64,000 nt of DNA from Terriglobia bacterium (GTDB lineage Bacteria > Acidobacteriota > Terriglobia > Terriglobales > SCQP01), in the NCBI GenBank assembly GCA_021323595.1, contig JAJPKR010000052.1:1-64000 (forward strand), in the 5' to 3' direction. Below the pieces are notes generated by a model. The model was not told the DNA's origin. It ran no database searches and saw only the letters and a program-made list of their open reading frames with translations. Both the position numbers and the translations under genes were made by a program. Shown in pieces: positions 24,810 through 33,862 of the stretch. Position 1 is the stretch's first letter. Each line of letters opens with the position of its first letter.

Positions 24810-25760
24810 ATGTCCCTGCGCATCGCCCTGCTCTTCGTCCTCGCCGCTGCCGCGCCGCTCGCCGCGCGCCAGTTCCAATATCCCACCGCCACCGCCCCCG
24901 CCGGCGCCCAGGAAAACAAGCAAGCCATCCTCCTCGCCAAAACCGAAGCCCGCACGCTGGCGCTCGCCCAGGACTTCGACGGCGTCGCCGGCATCGGCGT
25001 CAAGGACCTGACCAGCGGCCAGGCTTGGTTTCACAACGGCGACGAGATCTTCCCCACCGCCAGCACCATCAAGGTCGCCATCTTGCTTGAGCTGCTCCAC
25101 CAGAGCGATCAGGGCACGCTCAAATTGAGCGAAGAAGTGCCGATTCGCCGCGCCTTGGTCGTCGGCGATCGCGAATTGCTGAGTGACTTCGGCGACGGCA
25201 CCACCACCATGTCGCTGCACGACATCGCCGCCACCATGGTCGCGCTCAGCGAAAACTCCGCCGCCAACATCCTCATGGACCGCGTCGGCATCGCCCGCGT
25301 CAACGCCGAGTTGCGCGCCCTCGGCATCGCCCACACCCTGCTGCGCCGCCACATGCTCGACTTAGCCCCGGCCCGCCAAGGCTTGGAAAACGTCTCCACC
25401 GCCCGCGACATGCTGGCGCTGTTCGAGGCCGTCTATCGCGGCCGCGCCCTCTCCGCCGCCGGCCGCCGCGAATTCTTCGATCTGCTGGAAATTCCCGACA
25501 AGAGCGGCACCATGCTCACCGCCGGCATCCCCGACGCCGTGCCCGTGGCCAACAAGCCGGGCTGGCTCGAGGGCGTGCGCTGCGACTGCGGCTTGGTCTT
25601 CGAGCCCCGCCGCCCGTACGAGATCTGCGTCTTCACCACCTACGATCAAGACGTCGCGGCGGCGCAAACCTTCATCGGCGCCGTCTCCCGCCTCTGGTAC
25701 CAATACTTCCACCGCCTGGCGCTGGGCTCCGAATACGGCCGCATGCTGCCGCCGCGTTGA
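24810..25760 (+). CDS. Class A beta-lactamase-like serine hydrolase
   Basis: 316 residues with a signal peptide (IALLFVLAAAAPLAA). The beta-lactamase/transpeptidase fold is shown by STIK (SxxK nucleophile, PTASTIKVAIL ~88-98), SEN in place of SDN (ALSENSAANILMD ~149) and NKPG in place of KTG (VANKPGWLEGVR ~250). I do not see the class A omega-loop ExxLN glutamate; the region reads MLDLAPARQGLENVSTARDM. It is therefore more likely a serine hydrolase of the beta-lactamase-2 family than a proven antibiotic-degrading enzyme. It starts at ATG 24810; the track's upstream extension is unlikely. Confidence 0.85.
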   Translation: MSLRIALLFVLAAAAPLAARQFQYPTATAPAGAQENKQAILLAKTEARTLALAQDFDGVAGIGVKDLTSGQAWFHNGDEIFPTASTIKVAILLELLHQSDQGTLKLSEEVPIRRALVVGDRELLSDFGDGTTTMSLHDIAATMVALSENSAANILMDRVGIARVNAELRALGIAHTLLRRHMLDLAPARQGLENVSTARDMLALFEAVYRGRALSAAGRREFFDLLEIPDKSGTMLTAGIPDAVPVANKPGWLEGVRCDCGLVFEPRRPYEICVFTTYDQDVAAAQTFIGAVSRLWYQYFHRLALGSEYGRMLPPR

Positions 25761-25766
25761 CGCGGC

Positions 25767-26336
25767 TCAGTCCACCAGCGTGTAGCCGGCGGGAATTTCG
25801 AACGCCTCGGGCGGCGCCGCCACGCGCTCCAGCGCCAAGATCTCCCAGCGCCACCGCTCGCGCGCCGATTCGAGCTCTTCGAGCAGCACCAGCCCCCACT
25901 CCGGCGCCACCCAAACCTCGTCGCGCGCCGCGCTGTAGTTCATCGCCCGCGCCGCGCGCACGTGGACGCGCACGCAGTCGAGGCCCCCGATCATGCGCCG
26001 CTCGTCGCCGAAGCGGAACGCCCAGCCGCCGTTCGCCGCCCATTCGTCCAGCCGCGAAATCAGCGCGGCGCCTTGGCAAATGCGCGCCGTGCGCTCCCGG
26101 TGCGAAAGCCACGTCATCGCGCCCGCCGCCGGCCGCCACAGCCGCGACACGCTCGCCGGCCGCCCGTAATCCACGCGGCAATTGCCTAGCGCGTCGCGCC
26201 GCAGCGATCCCCGCCAGCGCGAGCCGCCGCTCAGAGAAACGCGCCACTCTACCGCGATCGGCCGCCCGAACACATTGAGCGGCGGCGCCACTCGAGGATC
26301 CAGGGATTTGAAAACGAACTCGTCGTGTGTCGTCAT
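25767..26336 (-). CDS. Hypothetical protein
   Basis: A 189-residue soluble protein beginning MTTHDEFVFKSLDPRVAPPLNVFGRPI. TGGAGCAAC precedes ATG 26336, giving a good ribosome site. Motifs include VEWRVSLSGGSRWRGSLRRDALGNCRVDY and VWVAPEWGLVLLEE, suggesting a beta-rich fold. No signal peptide, TM helix or catalytic motif is evident, and I do not recognise the family. It converges on the serine hydrolase gene with only 6 bp between stops. Confidence 0.7.
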   Translation of the reverse strand: MTTHDEFVFKSLDPRVAPPLNVFGRPIAVEWRVSLSGGSRWRGSLRRDALGNCRVDYGRPASVSRLWRPAAGAMTWLSHRERTARICQGAALISRLDEWAANGGWAFRFGDERRMIGGLDCVRVHVRAARAMNYSAARDEVWVAPEWGLVLLEELESARERWRWEILALERVAAPPEAFEIPAGYTLVD

Positions 26337-26483
26337 GTTGCTCCAGACCAAGTGGCTTGACGCCGCTCCGGACCTGACAACGCCCGCGAGCTGGTCTGGC
26401 GCAACCGAGCGGCAACGCAGAAAGGCTGCACAACTCCGACCTGAGTCGCCTAGGGCAAAATCTTAGCGCTTCCTCCCCGTCGA

Positions 26484-26507
26484 GAAAACACCCCCCCCAA
26501 CGGGGGA
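26484..26507 (-). terminator. Candidate intrinsic terminator for the TonB receptor gene
   Basis: On the minus strand CCCCC-GTT-GGGGG is followed by GGGTGTTTTCTC, a hairpin with a short T-run about 105 nt past the stop codon at 26613. The stem is short and the G-run is long, so the support is modest. Confidence 0.4.
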
Positions 26508-26612
26508 TAAAACCGCAAACCTCGCTCCCGCTGGCACCGCTGCACCGGCAGGAAGTATTTTGACAATCGTAAAGAATGGACTGGACCGGCCTTCACGCCG
26601 CAACGCTATCGG

Positions 26613-28859
26613 CTATTCGCCCCACGTGAAGCGCACGCCGGCGGTGATCAGGCGCGGCGAACTCAGCAGCGCTTCCGGCGTCAGCTCAACGGTATATCGA
26701 TGATTCCAAAGGTTTTCAACCGCAAAATAGGGAGCGAAGGCCCCCCAGCTGCGGCTGGCGAACAAATCGGTGCTCCAATACCCAGGCAGCGCCAGCGTAT
26801 TTAGATCATTGTCGAACTCAGCACCGCCGTAGCGCTCCTCCGCCGAAAAGGTCCAACCGCGCCGTCGCGCCAGCAGCCGCAAAGAACCGGCGTTGCGGGG
26901 CACATGCGGCGTCTTGGCGCCGATCAATGCGCGGTTCGGCGCCGAAATCACGACCGAGTCCAGGTGCGTGAAGGCAGCCCAAAGCTCCACGGCCTGCGCC
27001 GGCCGCCAGCGGCCGTCGAACTCCGCGCCGCGGGAGCGCAGCCGCCCCAAGTTTTGCCGCTGCTGCGTGATGAGCGCCGGCGTCGCTGCCAGGGTGACAT
27101 TAATGATGGCGTTCGCCACGGTGCCGTCGAAGTACGTCGCGCGCACCAGGCCGCGTCGGCCCAGGGCGGCATCGAGACCCAATTGGCCGCCGCGATAACG
27201 CTCGGCGGCGAGCGCCGGGTTGGCCAGCGTCTCCACGTTGCCCACCCGGAACGGCCGATAGAGTTCGTTCAGCGTGGGCGCGCGAAAGCTTTCGTAGGCG
27301 CTGGCGCGAAACGAGACCGGCCCGCGCGGATGCCAAACGGCGCCCAAGCTCGGGCTCCAGGCGTGGCTCGCGCGGTCGGGGAAAGGTGTCGCCGCACCGG
27401 CCGCTGCCGCGAAGGCGTCGTAATTGCGCCAATGGTCGGCCCGCAAGGCGGCCACGAAGGAGAGCGCGGCGGAAGGCGCCAGCTCCAGCTCGCCGTAGCC
27501 GCCGGCCAGGCGCTGGCGGCCGTCATTATCGCGCAAGGGGCTGGGCGCCAGCGGCGCCACCTCGTGATCCACCGCGCTCACCGCGCGCCAGGAGCCGCCC
27601 GCCACCGCGTGCAGCGCGCCGAGCCGCGTGGCGCGGTCGCCCGACCAGGCGAGCGCCGCGCCCTGCGCCAGCGACGGCACTTGCTGCTCCAGCACCAGCC
27701 GCTCCGAGTTGCGGTCGGCGGCGACCGAGGTGAACGTGCTGGCGAAGTCCTCCGACTGTCCGAACCAACTCGCCTGCCAGGTGCCGGCCGCCTGCCAGGC
27801 GCCGCGCAGAGAAAGCTGCCGCAGCGCCGTCGAGTTGACCTCGAGCGCGGTGCCGTTGCCGCGCCGTTCGCCGAAATATTCCCCGCCCAGCGCCACCATG
27901 CCGCGCGCCTCCGGCGCCCAGCGCAGCTCCGGCTGCCAGTCCTGGGCGGTGACCCCGGCGGGTGTATCCACCGCGCCCGCCAGCGCCGGCGCGATCGGCA
28001 CGTAGCCGCCCGTATGCACGTAGTTTTGCCCCAGCGCCGCCGCCCAGACGCCGCCGCCGAGCGCGCTGAAGCTGTCGAGCGAGGCCGTGCCTTGCCCGCC
28101 GCCGCCGGCGCGCACGGCGACTTGCGGCGCATTGGGCGGCTTGCTGGTTACGTCCACCACGCCCGCCAGCGCGCTGCTGCCGTAAAGCGGCGACGCGCCG
28201 CCTTCGACGACGCTCAATTCCGCGATGCTGGCCGCCGGCACGCGCAGCCAGTCGATCCAGCCGCCGAAGGGATCGTTGAGCGGCAAGCCGTCGCGCAAAA
28301 CCAGCGCCCGGCTCGCGCCGCTGGTGCCCAGGCCGAGCAGCGATACGCCCTGCGTGGTCGGATGCGAATTGAGCGACGTCGCGCGGCGATAGGTGCTCAG
28401 CGCGGGAAACTCGCGCAGCAGGGAATCGAGGTTGACCGGAGCTTGCGCCGCCAGCCGCCCGGCGCCGGCAACTTGCGTCAGGATCGGCACCGCCGTGACC
28501 GCCTGGTTGCGCGCCGTGGCCGCCACCGTGACCGACTCCGCCAGCGGCGCCGGCGCCAGCACCCACTGCACCGCGCCCGGCCGCGCCACCTGGCGCGTCA
28601 GCGGCGCGAAGCCCCGCGCGCGCACCGTCAGCGTGGCCGGCCATTCGGCAATGGGTAGAAAAAAGCGCCCTTCGGCGTCGGTGGTGGCCCGAACGCCGCC
28701 GCCGGACTCTACCTCCGCGCCCGCCACGGGCAAGCCGTCGCCGGAAACCACCACGCCCTGAATTCCCGCCGCCGGGCCCTGCGCCGCCCGCGCGCCCAGC
28801 CCCAGCAACGTAACCCCCGCGACCATGAGGGCGGCCCAGCGCATGCCCCAGCCTACCAT
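26613..28859 (-). CDS. TonB-dependent outer-membrane receptor
   Basis: 748 residues. Signal peptide ([18 protein letters not shown]), an N-terminal carboxypeptidase-regulatory-like domain (~30-105, [18 protein letters not shown]...), a plug domain (~125-250, with [15 protein letters not shown] and [21 protein letters not shown]) and a C-terminal beta barrel ending VRFTWGE. This architecture takes up large or scarce substrates with TonB energy. The substrate cannot be told from the sequence. The start may be ATG 28859 or ATG 28844 (MRWAAL). It is divergent from tsaD with almost no spacer, so their promoters must overlap. Confidence 0.93.
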   Translation of the reverse strand: MVGWGMRWAALMVAGVTLLGLGARAAQGPAAGIQGVVVSGDGLPVAGAEVESGGGVRATTDAEGRFFLPIAEWPATLTVRARGFAPLTRQVARPGAVQWVLAPAPLAESVTVAATARNQAVTAVPILTQVAGAGRLAAQAPVNLDSLLREFPALSTYRRATSLNSHPTTQGVSLLGLGTSGASRALVLRDGLPLNDPFGGWIDWLRVPAASIAELSVVEGGASPLYGSSALAGVVDVTSKPPNAPQVAVRAGGGGQGTASLDSFSALGGGVWAAALGQNYVHTGGYVPIAPALAGAVDTPAGVTAQDWQPELRWAPEARGMVALGGEYFGERRGNGTALEVNSTALRQLSLRGAWQAAGTWQASWFGQSEDFASTFTSVAADRNSERLVLEQQVPSLAQGAALAWSGDRATRLGALHAVAGGSWRAVSAVDHEVAPLAPSPLRDNDGRQRLAGGYGELELAPSAALSFVAALRADHWRNYDAFAAAAGAATPFPDRASHAWSPSLGAVWHPRGPVSFRASAYESFRAPTLNELYRPFRVGNVETLANPALAAERYRGGQLGLDAALGRRGLVRATYFDGTVANAIINVTLAATPALITQQRQNLGRLRSRGAEFDGRWRPAQAVELWAAFTHLDSVVISAPNRALIGAKTPHVPRNAGSLRLLARRRGWTFSAEERYGGAEFDNDLNTLALPGYWSTDLFASRSWGAFAPYFAVENLWNHRYTVELTPEALLSSPRLITAGVRFTWGE

Positions 28860-28870
28860 CGCCGCCTAAA

Positions 28871-29980
28871 ATGAATGCAGTGTCCGCGCTCATCCTCGGC
28901 ATCGAAACTTCCTGCGATGAAACCGCCGCCGCGGTCGTCGGCGGCGGCGCGCGCTTACTGTCGAACGTGGTGTTGTCGCAGGTGCCCGTGCATCGCATCT
29001 ACGGCGGCATCGTGCCCGAGCTCGCCAGCCGCGAGCACTTGCGCGGCATCGTCCCGATCGTGCGCCAGGCGCTCGAGCAAGCCGCCTGCGAGTTGCCGCA
29101 AGTCGCCGCGATCGCCGCCACCCGCGGGCCGGGGTTGGTGGGCGCGCTCTTGGTCGGCCTTACCTACGCCAAGGCGCTGGCGCGCGCCGCCGGCAAACCG
29201 CTCATCGCCGTTCATCATCTCGAAGGCCACATCCACGCCGTGCTCCTCGACCGCCGGAACCAGGGCCTCCCCGAGCCGCCCTTCCCCGCCGTGGCGCTGG
29301 TGGTCTCCGGCGGCCATACGTCGCTGTATTGGGTCGAGCGCGAAGACCAGCGCTTTCGCTACGAGCTGCTCGGCAAGACCCGCGACGACGCGGCCGGCGA
29401 GGCTGGCGACAAGGTCGCCAAGATGCTCGGCTTGGGCTATCCCGGCGGCCCGGTCATCGATCGGCTGGCGCCGGCCGGCGACGAGCACGCCGTGCGCTTC
29501 ACGCGCCCCAAACTCAAAGGCAACCCGCTCGATTTCTCCTTCAGCGGCCTCAAAACCGCCGTGCTGCGCCACGTCGAGACCCACGCCATGGCCGCCGGCA
29601 TCGCCGCCCGCCGCGCCGCGCTCGGCGCCGGCGCTCCCGACGTGGAGAAGCTCCGCGCCCTCTGCGATCAGCCCACGCTCGATCTCATCGCCAGCTTCCA
29701 ATACGCCGTCGCCGCCGAACTCGCCGACAAGACCTTGGCCGCCGCCGAGCAGCGCAACGCCGCCAGCGTGCTGCTCACCGGCGGGGTCGCCGCCAACCGC
29801 CGCCTGCGCCGCGAACTCGACGAAGCCGGCCGCGCCCGCGGCTTCGAGGTCTTCGCCCCGCCCATCCGCCTCTGCACCGACAACGCCGCCATGATCGCCG
29901 CGGCCGCCTGGCCCCATTTCCTGGCCGGCGATTTCGCCGGCCCCGAGGTTTCCGCCGAAGCCCAATGGGCGCTGGCGTAG
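28871..29980 (+). CDS. tsaD: tRNA N6-adenosine threonylcarbamoyltransferase TsaD
   Basis: Catalyses the last step of t6A37 formation on ANN-decoding tRNAs with TsaB/TsaE. The ASKHA-fold sequence starts [16 protein letters not shown] and has the metal motif HHLEGH (~115-120), the VSGGHTSLY loop, and [10 protein letters not shown] near the C-terminus. 369 residues from ATG 28871. A TAAAAT hexamer at 28867-28872 overlaps that ATG; the GTG at 28880 ([12 protein letters not shown]), 7 nt after it, is an attractive leaderless start. tsaB and tsaE are not in the window. Confidence 0.96.
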   Translation: MNAVSALILGIETSCDETAAAVVGGGARLLSNVVLSQVPVHRIYGGIVPELASREHLRGIVPIVRQALEQAACELPQVAAIAATRGPGLVGALLVGLTYAKALARAAGKPLIAVHHLEGHIHAVLLDRRNQGLPEPPFPAVALVVSGGHTSLYWVEREDQRFRYELLGKTRDDAAGEAGDKVAKMLGLGYPGGPVIDRLAPAGDEHAVRFTRPKLKGNPLDFSFSGLKTAVLRHVETHAMAAGIAARRAALGAGAPDVEKLRALCDQPTLDLIASFQYAVAAELADKTLAAAEQRNAASVLLTGGVAANRRLRRELDEAGRARGFEVFAPPIRLCTDNAAMIAAAAWPHFLAGDFAGPEVSAEAQWALA

Positions 29981-30070
29981 TGGCGGCGCGGGACCGTGAA
30001 CTGCGCAATTGACCGCTGGCGGCAATCGTGAATAAATGAGAAATAGCCTCCGTCTCTGCCCTCGTACTTC

Positions 30071-30772
30071 ATGGCCATCGGTCTCAAGCTGCGTAACCTC
30101 CTTTTCGTGATCCATGCCGTGGCGCCCGAGCGCGTGCGCCGCTTTCTCCCCGCCGGCCTGGAGCCCGACGTGCGCGAAACTCCCGACGGCCCGCGCGCGT
30201 TCCTGGCCACCGTGGCGCTGGAGTCGGGCGCCGCCTTCCCCTACGTGCTCACCGGCTTCCGGCAAGTCAACTACCGCATCTACGTGCGCCATCGCGGCGA
30301 GCCGGGCGTGATGTTCTTGCGCTCCTGGGTCTCCTCGCGCACCGCCGCCGCGGCCATGAGCCTGGCGATTCCTACCGAGCACGCCGACGTGGAAATGGAA
30401 ATCCAAGACGGCGCGGCGCCCTACAGCCATTTCACCGTGCACGGCCGCTCCGGCGATCACGAGTTGGAGCTCGAGGCCCAGGCCGATCCCCAGCCCGCCG
30501 CGCTGCCCTACTTCGCCACGGCCGAGGAGGGCTTCGACTTTCTCACCCATCGCCTCACCGGCTTCGCCACCGGCCGCAACGGGCTTTCGGTGGTGCGCGT
30601 CGAGCATCCCCACATGCATCCCTTGCGCGCGCGCATCGAGGCCAAGCGCGCCGATGAATGGACCGCTCAGGGCGTGCTCACGCCCGAGGAGGTCCGCCAT
30701 CCCCTGCTGGCGCTGATTCAGCCCGAGGTGCAGTTCGACATGAACTTGCCCGAGCGCGTCGCCGCCTCCTAG
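30071..30772 (+). CDS. DUF2071/YqjF-like protein
   Basis: A 233-residue protein resembling the DUF2071 (YqjF) family: LLFVIHAVAPERVRRFLPAGLEPD at the start, FRQVNYRIYVRHRGEPGVMFLRSW in the middle, and HPHMHPLRARIEAKRADEW near the C-terminus. The family's function is unknown (possibly small-ligand binding). There is no signal peptide. It begins a run of plus-strand genes with short spacers (hydrolase, DedA, MBL). Confidence 0.8.
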   Translation: MAIGLKLRNLLFVIHAVAPERVRRFLPAGLEPDVRETPDGPRAFLATVALESGAAFPYVLTGFRQVNYRIYVRHRGEPGVMFLRSWVSSRTAAAAMSLAIPTEHADVEMEIQDGAAPYSHFTVHGRSGDHELELEAQADPQPAALPYFATAEEGFDFLTHRLTGFATGRNGLSVVRVEHPHMHPLRARIEAKRADEWTAQGVLTPEEVRHPLLALIQPEVQFDMNLPERVAAS

Positions 30773-30781
30773 CCCCGCGCC

Positions 30782-31606
30782 ATGCCGGAAGGGCTCGTTT
30801 CGCTGTCACACGGGCCGCTCCATTACCGCCATGCGCCTTGCACGCGCAGCCGCGCCGTCGCCGTGCTGCTGCACGGCCTGCTCGCCACCAGCTTCGGCTG
30901 GCGCGCCACCCTGGCGGCGCTCTCGACCCGCTGTAATAGCTTCGCCCTCGACCTGCCCGGCCTTGCCGCCTCCGCGCCCTTGCCCGGTTATCGCGCCTCG
31001 CTCGCCCGCCTCGCCGGCTGCGTCGCGGAATTTTGGCAGGCGCGCGGCTTGCCGCGCGGCGTCTTGATCGGCTCCTCCTGGGGCGGCGCGGTCGCGCTCG
31101 AAACCGCGGCCCGCTTCCCGCATCTCATTGACCGTCTGGTGCTCGCCGCGCCCCTCAATCCCTTCTTTCGCCCCAACTGGCGGCAGCGGCTCTTGCTGCG
31201 CCCGCGCCTCGCGCGCTATGGCGCCGAATTGCTGCGGCGCGCGCCCCGCCGCCTCTACGCCGCCGGCTTCGCCGCCATGTGGAGCGGCCCGCGCCCGTTG
31301 CCCCCGGAGATGCTCGCCGGTTATTGGCGTCCGCTGCGGCAGGCGCGCCTGGGCGCGGTCGTCGCCGGCATGGTCGCCTCCTGGCACGAAGACCTGCGCG
31401 CGCTGGCCGCGCGCCTGCCGGCGATTGACGTGCCTACCTTGCTCATCTGGGGCCGCGAAGATCGGGTCGTCCCGCCCGACTCCGCCCCCTTGCTCCGCTC
31501 CGCCTTGCCGCGCGCCGATCTCGTGTGGCTCCCCGGCGCCGGTCATTTAAGCTTCGAAGAGCGGCCGGAGGATTTCAACGCCGCCCTCCTCCGCTTTCTT
31601 GCCTAG
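30782..31606 (+). CDS. Alpha/beta hydrolase
   Basis: A 274-residue alpha/beta-fold hydrolase. The oxyanion-hole motif is LLHGLLATSFGW, the nucleophile elbow GSSWGG (~102-107), the acid in WGREDRVVPPD (~225), and the catalytic His in GAGHLSFEERPEDF (~258). A cap domain (~140-205) is present. The specific substrate is not predictable. It lies 9 bp after the DUF2071-like gene and is probably in the same operon. Confidence 0.88.
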   Translation: MPEGLVSLSHGPLHYRHAPCTRSRAVAVLLHGLLATSFGWRATLAALSTRCNSFALDLPGLAASAPLPGYRASLARLAGCVAEFWQARGLPRGVLIGSSWGGAVALETAARFPHLIDRLVLAAPLNPFFRPNWRQRLLLRPRLARYGAELLRRAPRRLYAAGFAAMWSGPRPLPPEMLAGYWRPLRQARLGAVVAGMVASWHEDLRALAARLPAIDVPTLLIWGREDRVVPPDSAPLLRSALPRADLVWLPGAGHLSFEERPEDFNAALLRFLA

Positions 31607-31621
31607 CGCCACCCGCCAGCC

Positions 31622-32221
31622 ATGGGCTCGATTCAGCTCTTCTTCGCGCATTACGGCATCTGGGCGGCGGCGCTCTTGCTGCTGCTCGAAAACGCCGGCC
31701 TGCCCGTGCCCGGCGAGGTGGGTTTGGTCTACGCCGCTCATCTTTCCCAGCAGGGCAAGCTCGCCCCCTGGCCCGAACTCGCGGTGGTCGCCTGCTGCGC
31801 CTGCATCCTCGGCGACAATTGCGGCTATTGGGTGGGACGCGGCGCGGGCGTGGCCGCGCGCAACTGGCTGCGCCTCTCCGCCGATCGCGTCGGCTATGCC
31901 CAGCGCTACTTCGATCGTTACGGCGCCTTGACCGTCTTCTTCGCCCGCTTCGTGGCCGGCTTGCGCGTCATCGCCGGCCCCGCCGCCGGCCTCAGCCGCA
32001 TGGGCTGGCCGCCGTTCTTCCTGGCCAACTCCCTCGGCGCCGGGGCCTGGGTCACCGCCATCGTGGCCGCCGGCTTCTGGCTGGGCGCGCCGGTCGGCCG
32101 CTTGCTCAGCTCCGCGCGCGGCCTTTCGCTCGCCTTGCTGGCCGTCGCCGTGGTCGCCATCCTGCTCGCCCTATATAAAATCAGACGGGAGCGCCCCAAG
32201 GGAGCCGCGCATGAATGCTGA
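31622..32221 (+). CDS. DedA family membrane protein
   Basis: A 199-residue DedA/SNARE-associated (VTT) protein, a family involved in lipid scrambling or transport and membrane homeostasis. Key features are ENAGLPVPGE (E-x4-P-x-P-x-E) and FFARFVAGLRVIAGPAAG, the membrane re-entrant arginine motif, with about five hydrophobic segments and a C-terminal TM (LALLAVAVVAILLALYKI). Its 3' end overlaps the following MBL gene by 11 nt, indicating coupled translation. Confidence 0.9.
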   Translation: MGSIQLFFAHYGIWAAALLLLLENAGLPVPGEVGLVYAAHLSQQGKLAPWPELAVVACCACILGDNCGYWVGRGAGVAARNWLRLSADRVGYAQRYFDRYGALTVFFARFVAGLRVIAGPAAGLSRMGWPPFFLANSLGAGAWVTAIVAAGFWLGAPVGRLLSSARGLSLALLAVAVVAILLALYKIRRERPKGAAHEC

Positions 32222-33095
32222 AAGCAATGCCGCCGTGGGGGAATGGACCGGCCCGTTCCGCCGCGCGCTCGGCGATTGGGAGTTGACCGTCGTCACCGAC
32301 CGCACCTACACGCTGGATGGCGGCGCGTTCTTCGGCGTCGTCCCCAAAACCCTCTGGCATCGCGACGCGCCGTGCGACGAGCGCAACCTCATCCGCTGCG
32401 GCCTCAACAGCCTCGTCGCCCGCCGCGACCGCCAGACCGTGCTCATCGAGACCGGCTGCGGCGACAAGCTCGACGACAAGCAAATGCGCAACTGGAACGT
32501 GGACCCGCGCCGCGATTACCTCGAGCGCCTCGCCGCCGCCGGCATCGCCCCCGACCAGGTGGATGTCGTCATCAACACCCACCTTCATTACGATCATTGC
32601 GGCTGGAATACCCTCCGCCGCGGCGACCGCTTCGTCGCCGGCTTCCCCCGCGCTCGCTATTACGTGCAGCGCACCGAATGGGAGCACGCCCGGCGCCAGC
32701 ACGAGCGCGATCGCATGAGCTATCTCAGCCCCAACTACGATCCCTTGATCGAGAGCGGCCAAATGACCCTCCTCGAGGGCGATCGCGAATTGCTCCCCGG
32801 CCTGGAAGTCCGCGTCTTGCCGGGCCATACCCCCGGAATGCAGGCCGTCGTGATCCATTCCGCCCGCCAGACCGCCTGCTACATCTCCGACCTCCTTCCC
32901 ACCCACTGGCATCTCAAACCCACTTGGGTCATGGGATTCGACCTGGATCCGTTGGCCACGATCGACAACAAGCATCGCGTGCTTGCGCAAGCCGCGCGCG
33001 AGGATTGGCTGCTCGTCTTTACCCACGATCCGGAGCGGCCTTGGAGCCGAGTGGAACGCGATGGCGAGGGCCGCTACGCTTGGCGGTCGGAATAG
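32211..33095 (+). CDS. MBL-fold metallohydrolase
   Basis: A 294-residue metallo-beta-lactamase-fold hydrolase with the HLHYDH motif (~124-129), VLPGHTPGMQ and a SDLLPTHWH stretch, close to the quorum-quenching lactonase and related families. The start ATG 32211 has AAGGGAG upstream and overlaps dedA. The substrate is undetermined; operon context gives no lactone synthase. It is followed by 170 bp with no gene. Confidence 0.85.
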   Translation: MNAESNAAVGEWTGPFRRALGDWELTVVTDRTYTLDGGAFFGVVPKTLWHRDAPCDERNLIRCGLNSLVARRDRQTVLIETGCGDKLDDKQMRNWNVDPRRDYLERLAAAGIAPDQVDVVINTHLHYDHCGWNTLRRGDRFVAGFPRARYYVQRTEWEHARRQHERDRMSYLSPNYDPLIESGQMTLLEGDRELLPGLEVRVLPGHTPGMQAVVIHSARQTACYISDLLPTHWHLKPTWVMGFDLDPLATIDNKHRVLAQAAREDWLLVFTHDPERPWSRVERDGEGRYAWRSE

Positions 33096-33268
33096 CAGCG
33101 TCGCCCCGCTCCCCTCGTTCGCCATCCGCAAACCGCGCCTGACCCCGCCCGAGCCGCCGAGCCGGGTGGGAGAGCGACGTCTGCGGCGCTTATCCGCCTG
33201 CCGTTGGCAAATCCTACCCACCCCTCTCCGTCCTTAGGCATCCACCATTAGGGGAGAGAGGAGGAGGC

Positions 33269-33838
33269 ATGAGTACGGTTCGGAATATCGATCGCCGCAC
33301 GTTCGTGCGCCGCCAAACCGATCAGATGGCCTCGGAATCCGCGCCCGGGCTCGCCGCGGCTCCCGACCGCTCCATTCAGTGGAATGGCGTCTGGACCGGT
33401 TACTTGATCTGGGCTGGCTGCGAAGCGATCCTGCTGGCCTTGGTTCTGGGCCTCGGCATGGGAGATCGCGACCCGCTGCAAGCGGCCTCTTGGGGCGCGG
33501 CCGGTAAGGCGACGATCGTCTGGGCCATCATCATCACCTGGATTGCCACCTTCATCGGCTGCTGGATGGCGGCGCGCACCCCCAATAGCCGGAACGGCCG
33601 ATCCAAGGCGCTGACCCTCTGGGGGTTGATCGAGCTCACGCTCTTGGTGGCCATCGGCGCCATCGGTCTGACCAGCGTCCGCGCGCCCGGCGCCCTGGGT
33701 ACGCATTCGGTCGCGGCGAACTTCTTCTGGCTGTCGTTGATCGCCCTCGGCTGCGCGATTGGCGGCGGCATTGTCGGCAGTCGCGGCGCCAAGGAAACCC
33801 GGAGCTCCAAACCGGTGCAGCCGATGAAGGCAGCTTGA
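33269..33838 (+). CDS. Unknown membrane protein, first of a tandem paralogous pair
   Basis: A 189-residue protein starting MSTVRNIDRRTFVRRQTDQM, after a very strong Shine-Dalgarno (GGAGAGAGGAGGAGGC). A short polar N-terminus is followed by WNGVWTGYLIWAGCEAILLALVLGLGMG, and there are about four hydrophobic segments, the last being FFWLSLIALGCAIGGGIVG. It is clearly homologous to the next gene over the N-terminal ~125 residues and the C-terminal TM. I do not recognise a named family. The 5'-leader contains CCTCTCC, which could pair with part of the ribosome site. Confidence 0.8.
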   Translation: MSTVRNIDRRTFVRRQTDQMASESAPGLAAAPDRSIQWNGVWTGYLIWAGCEAILLALVLGLGMGDRDPLQAASWGAAGKATIVWAIIITWIATFIGCWMAARTPNSRNGRSKALTLWGLIELTLLVAIGAIGLTSVRAPGALGTHSVAANFFWLSLIALGCAIGGGIVGSRGAKETRSSKPVQPMKAA

Positions 33839-33862
33839 TCTACATCGAGAAGGGAGAGCAGC

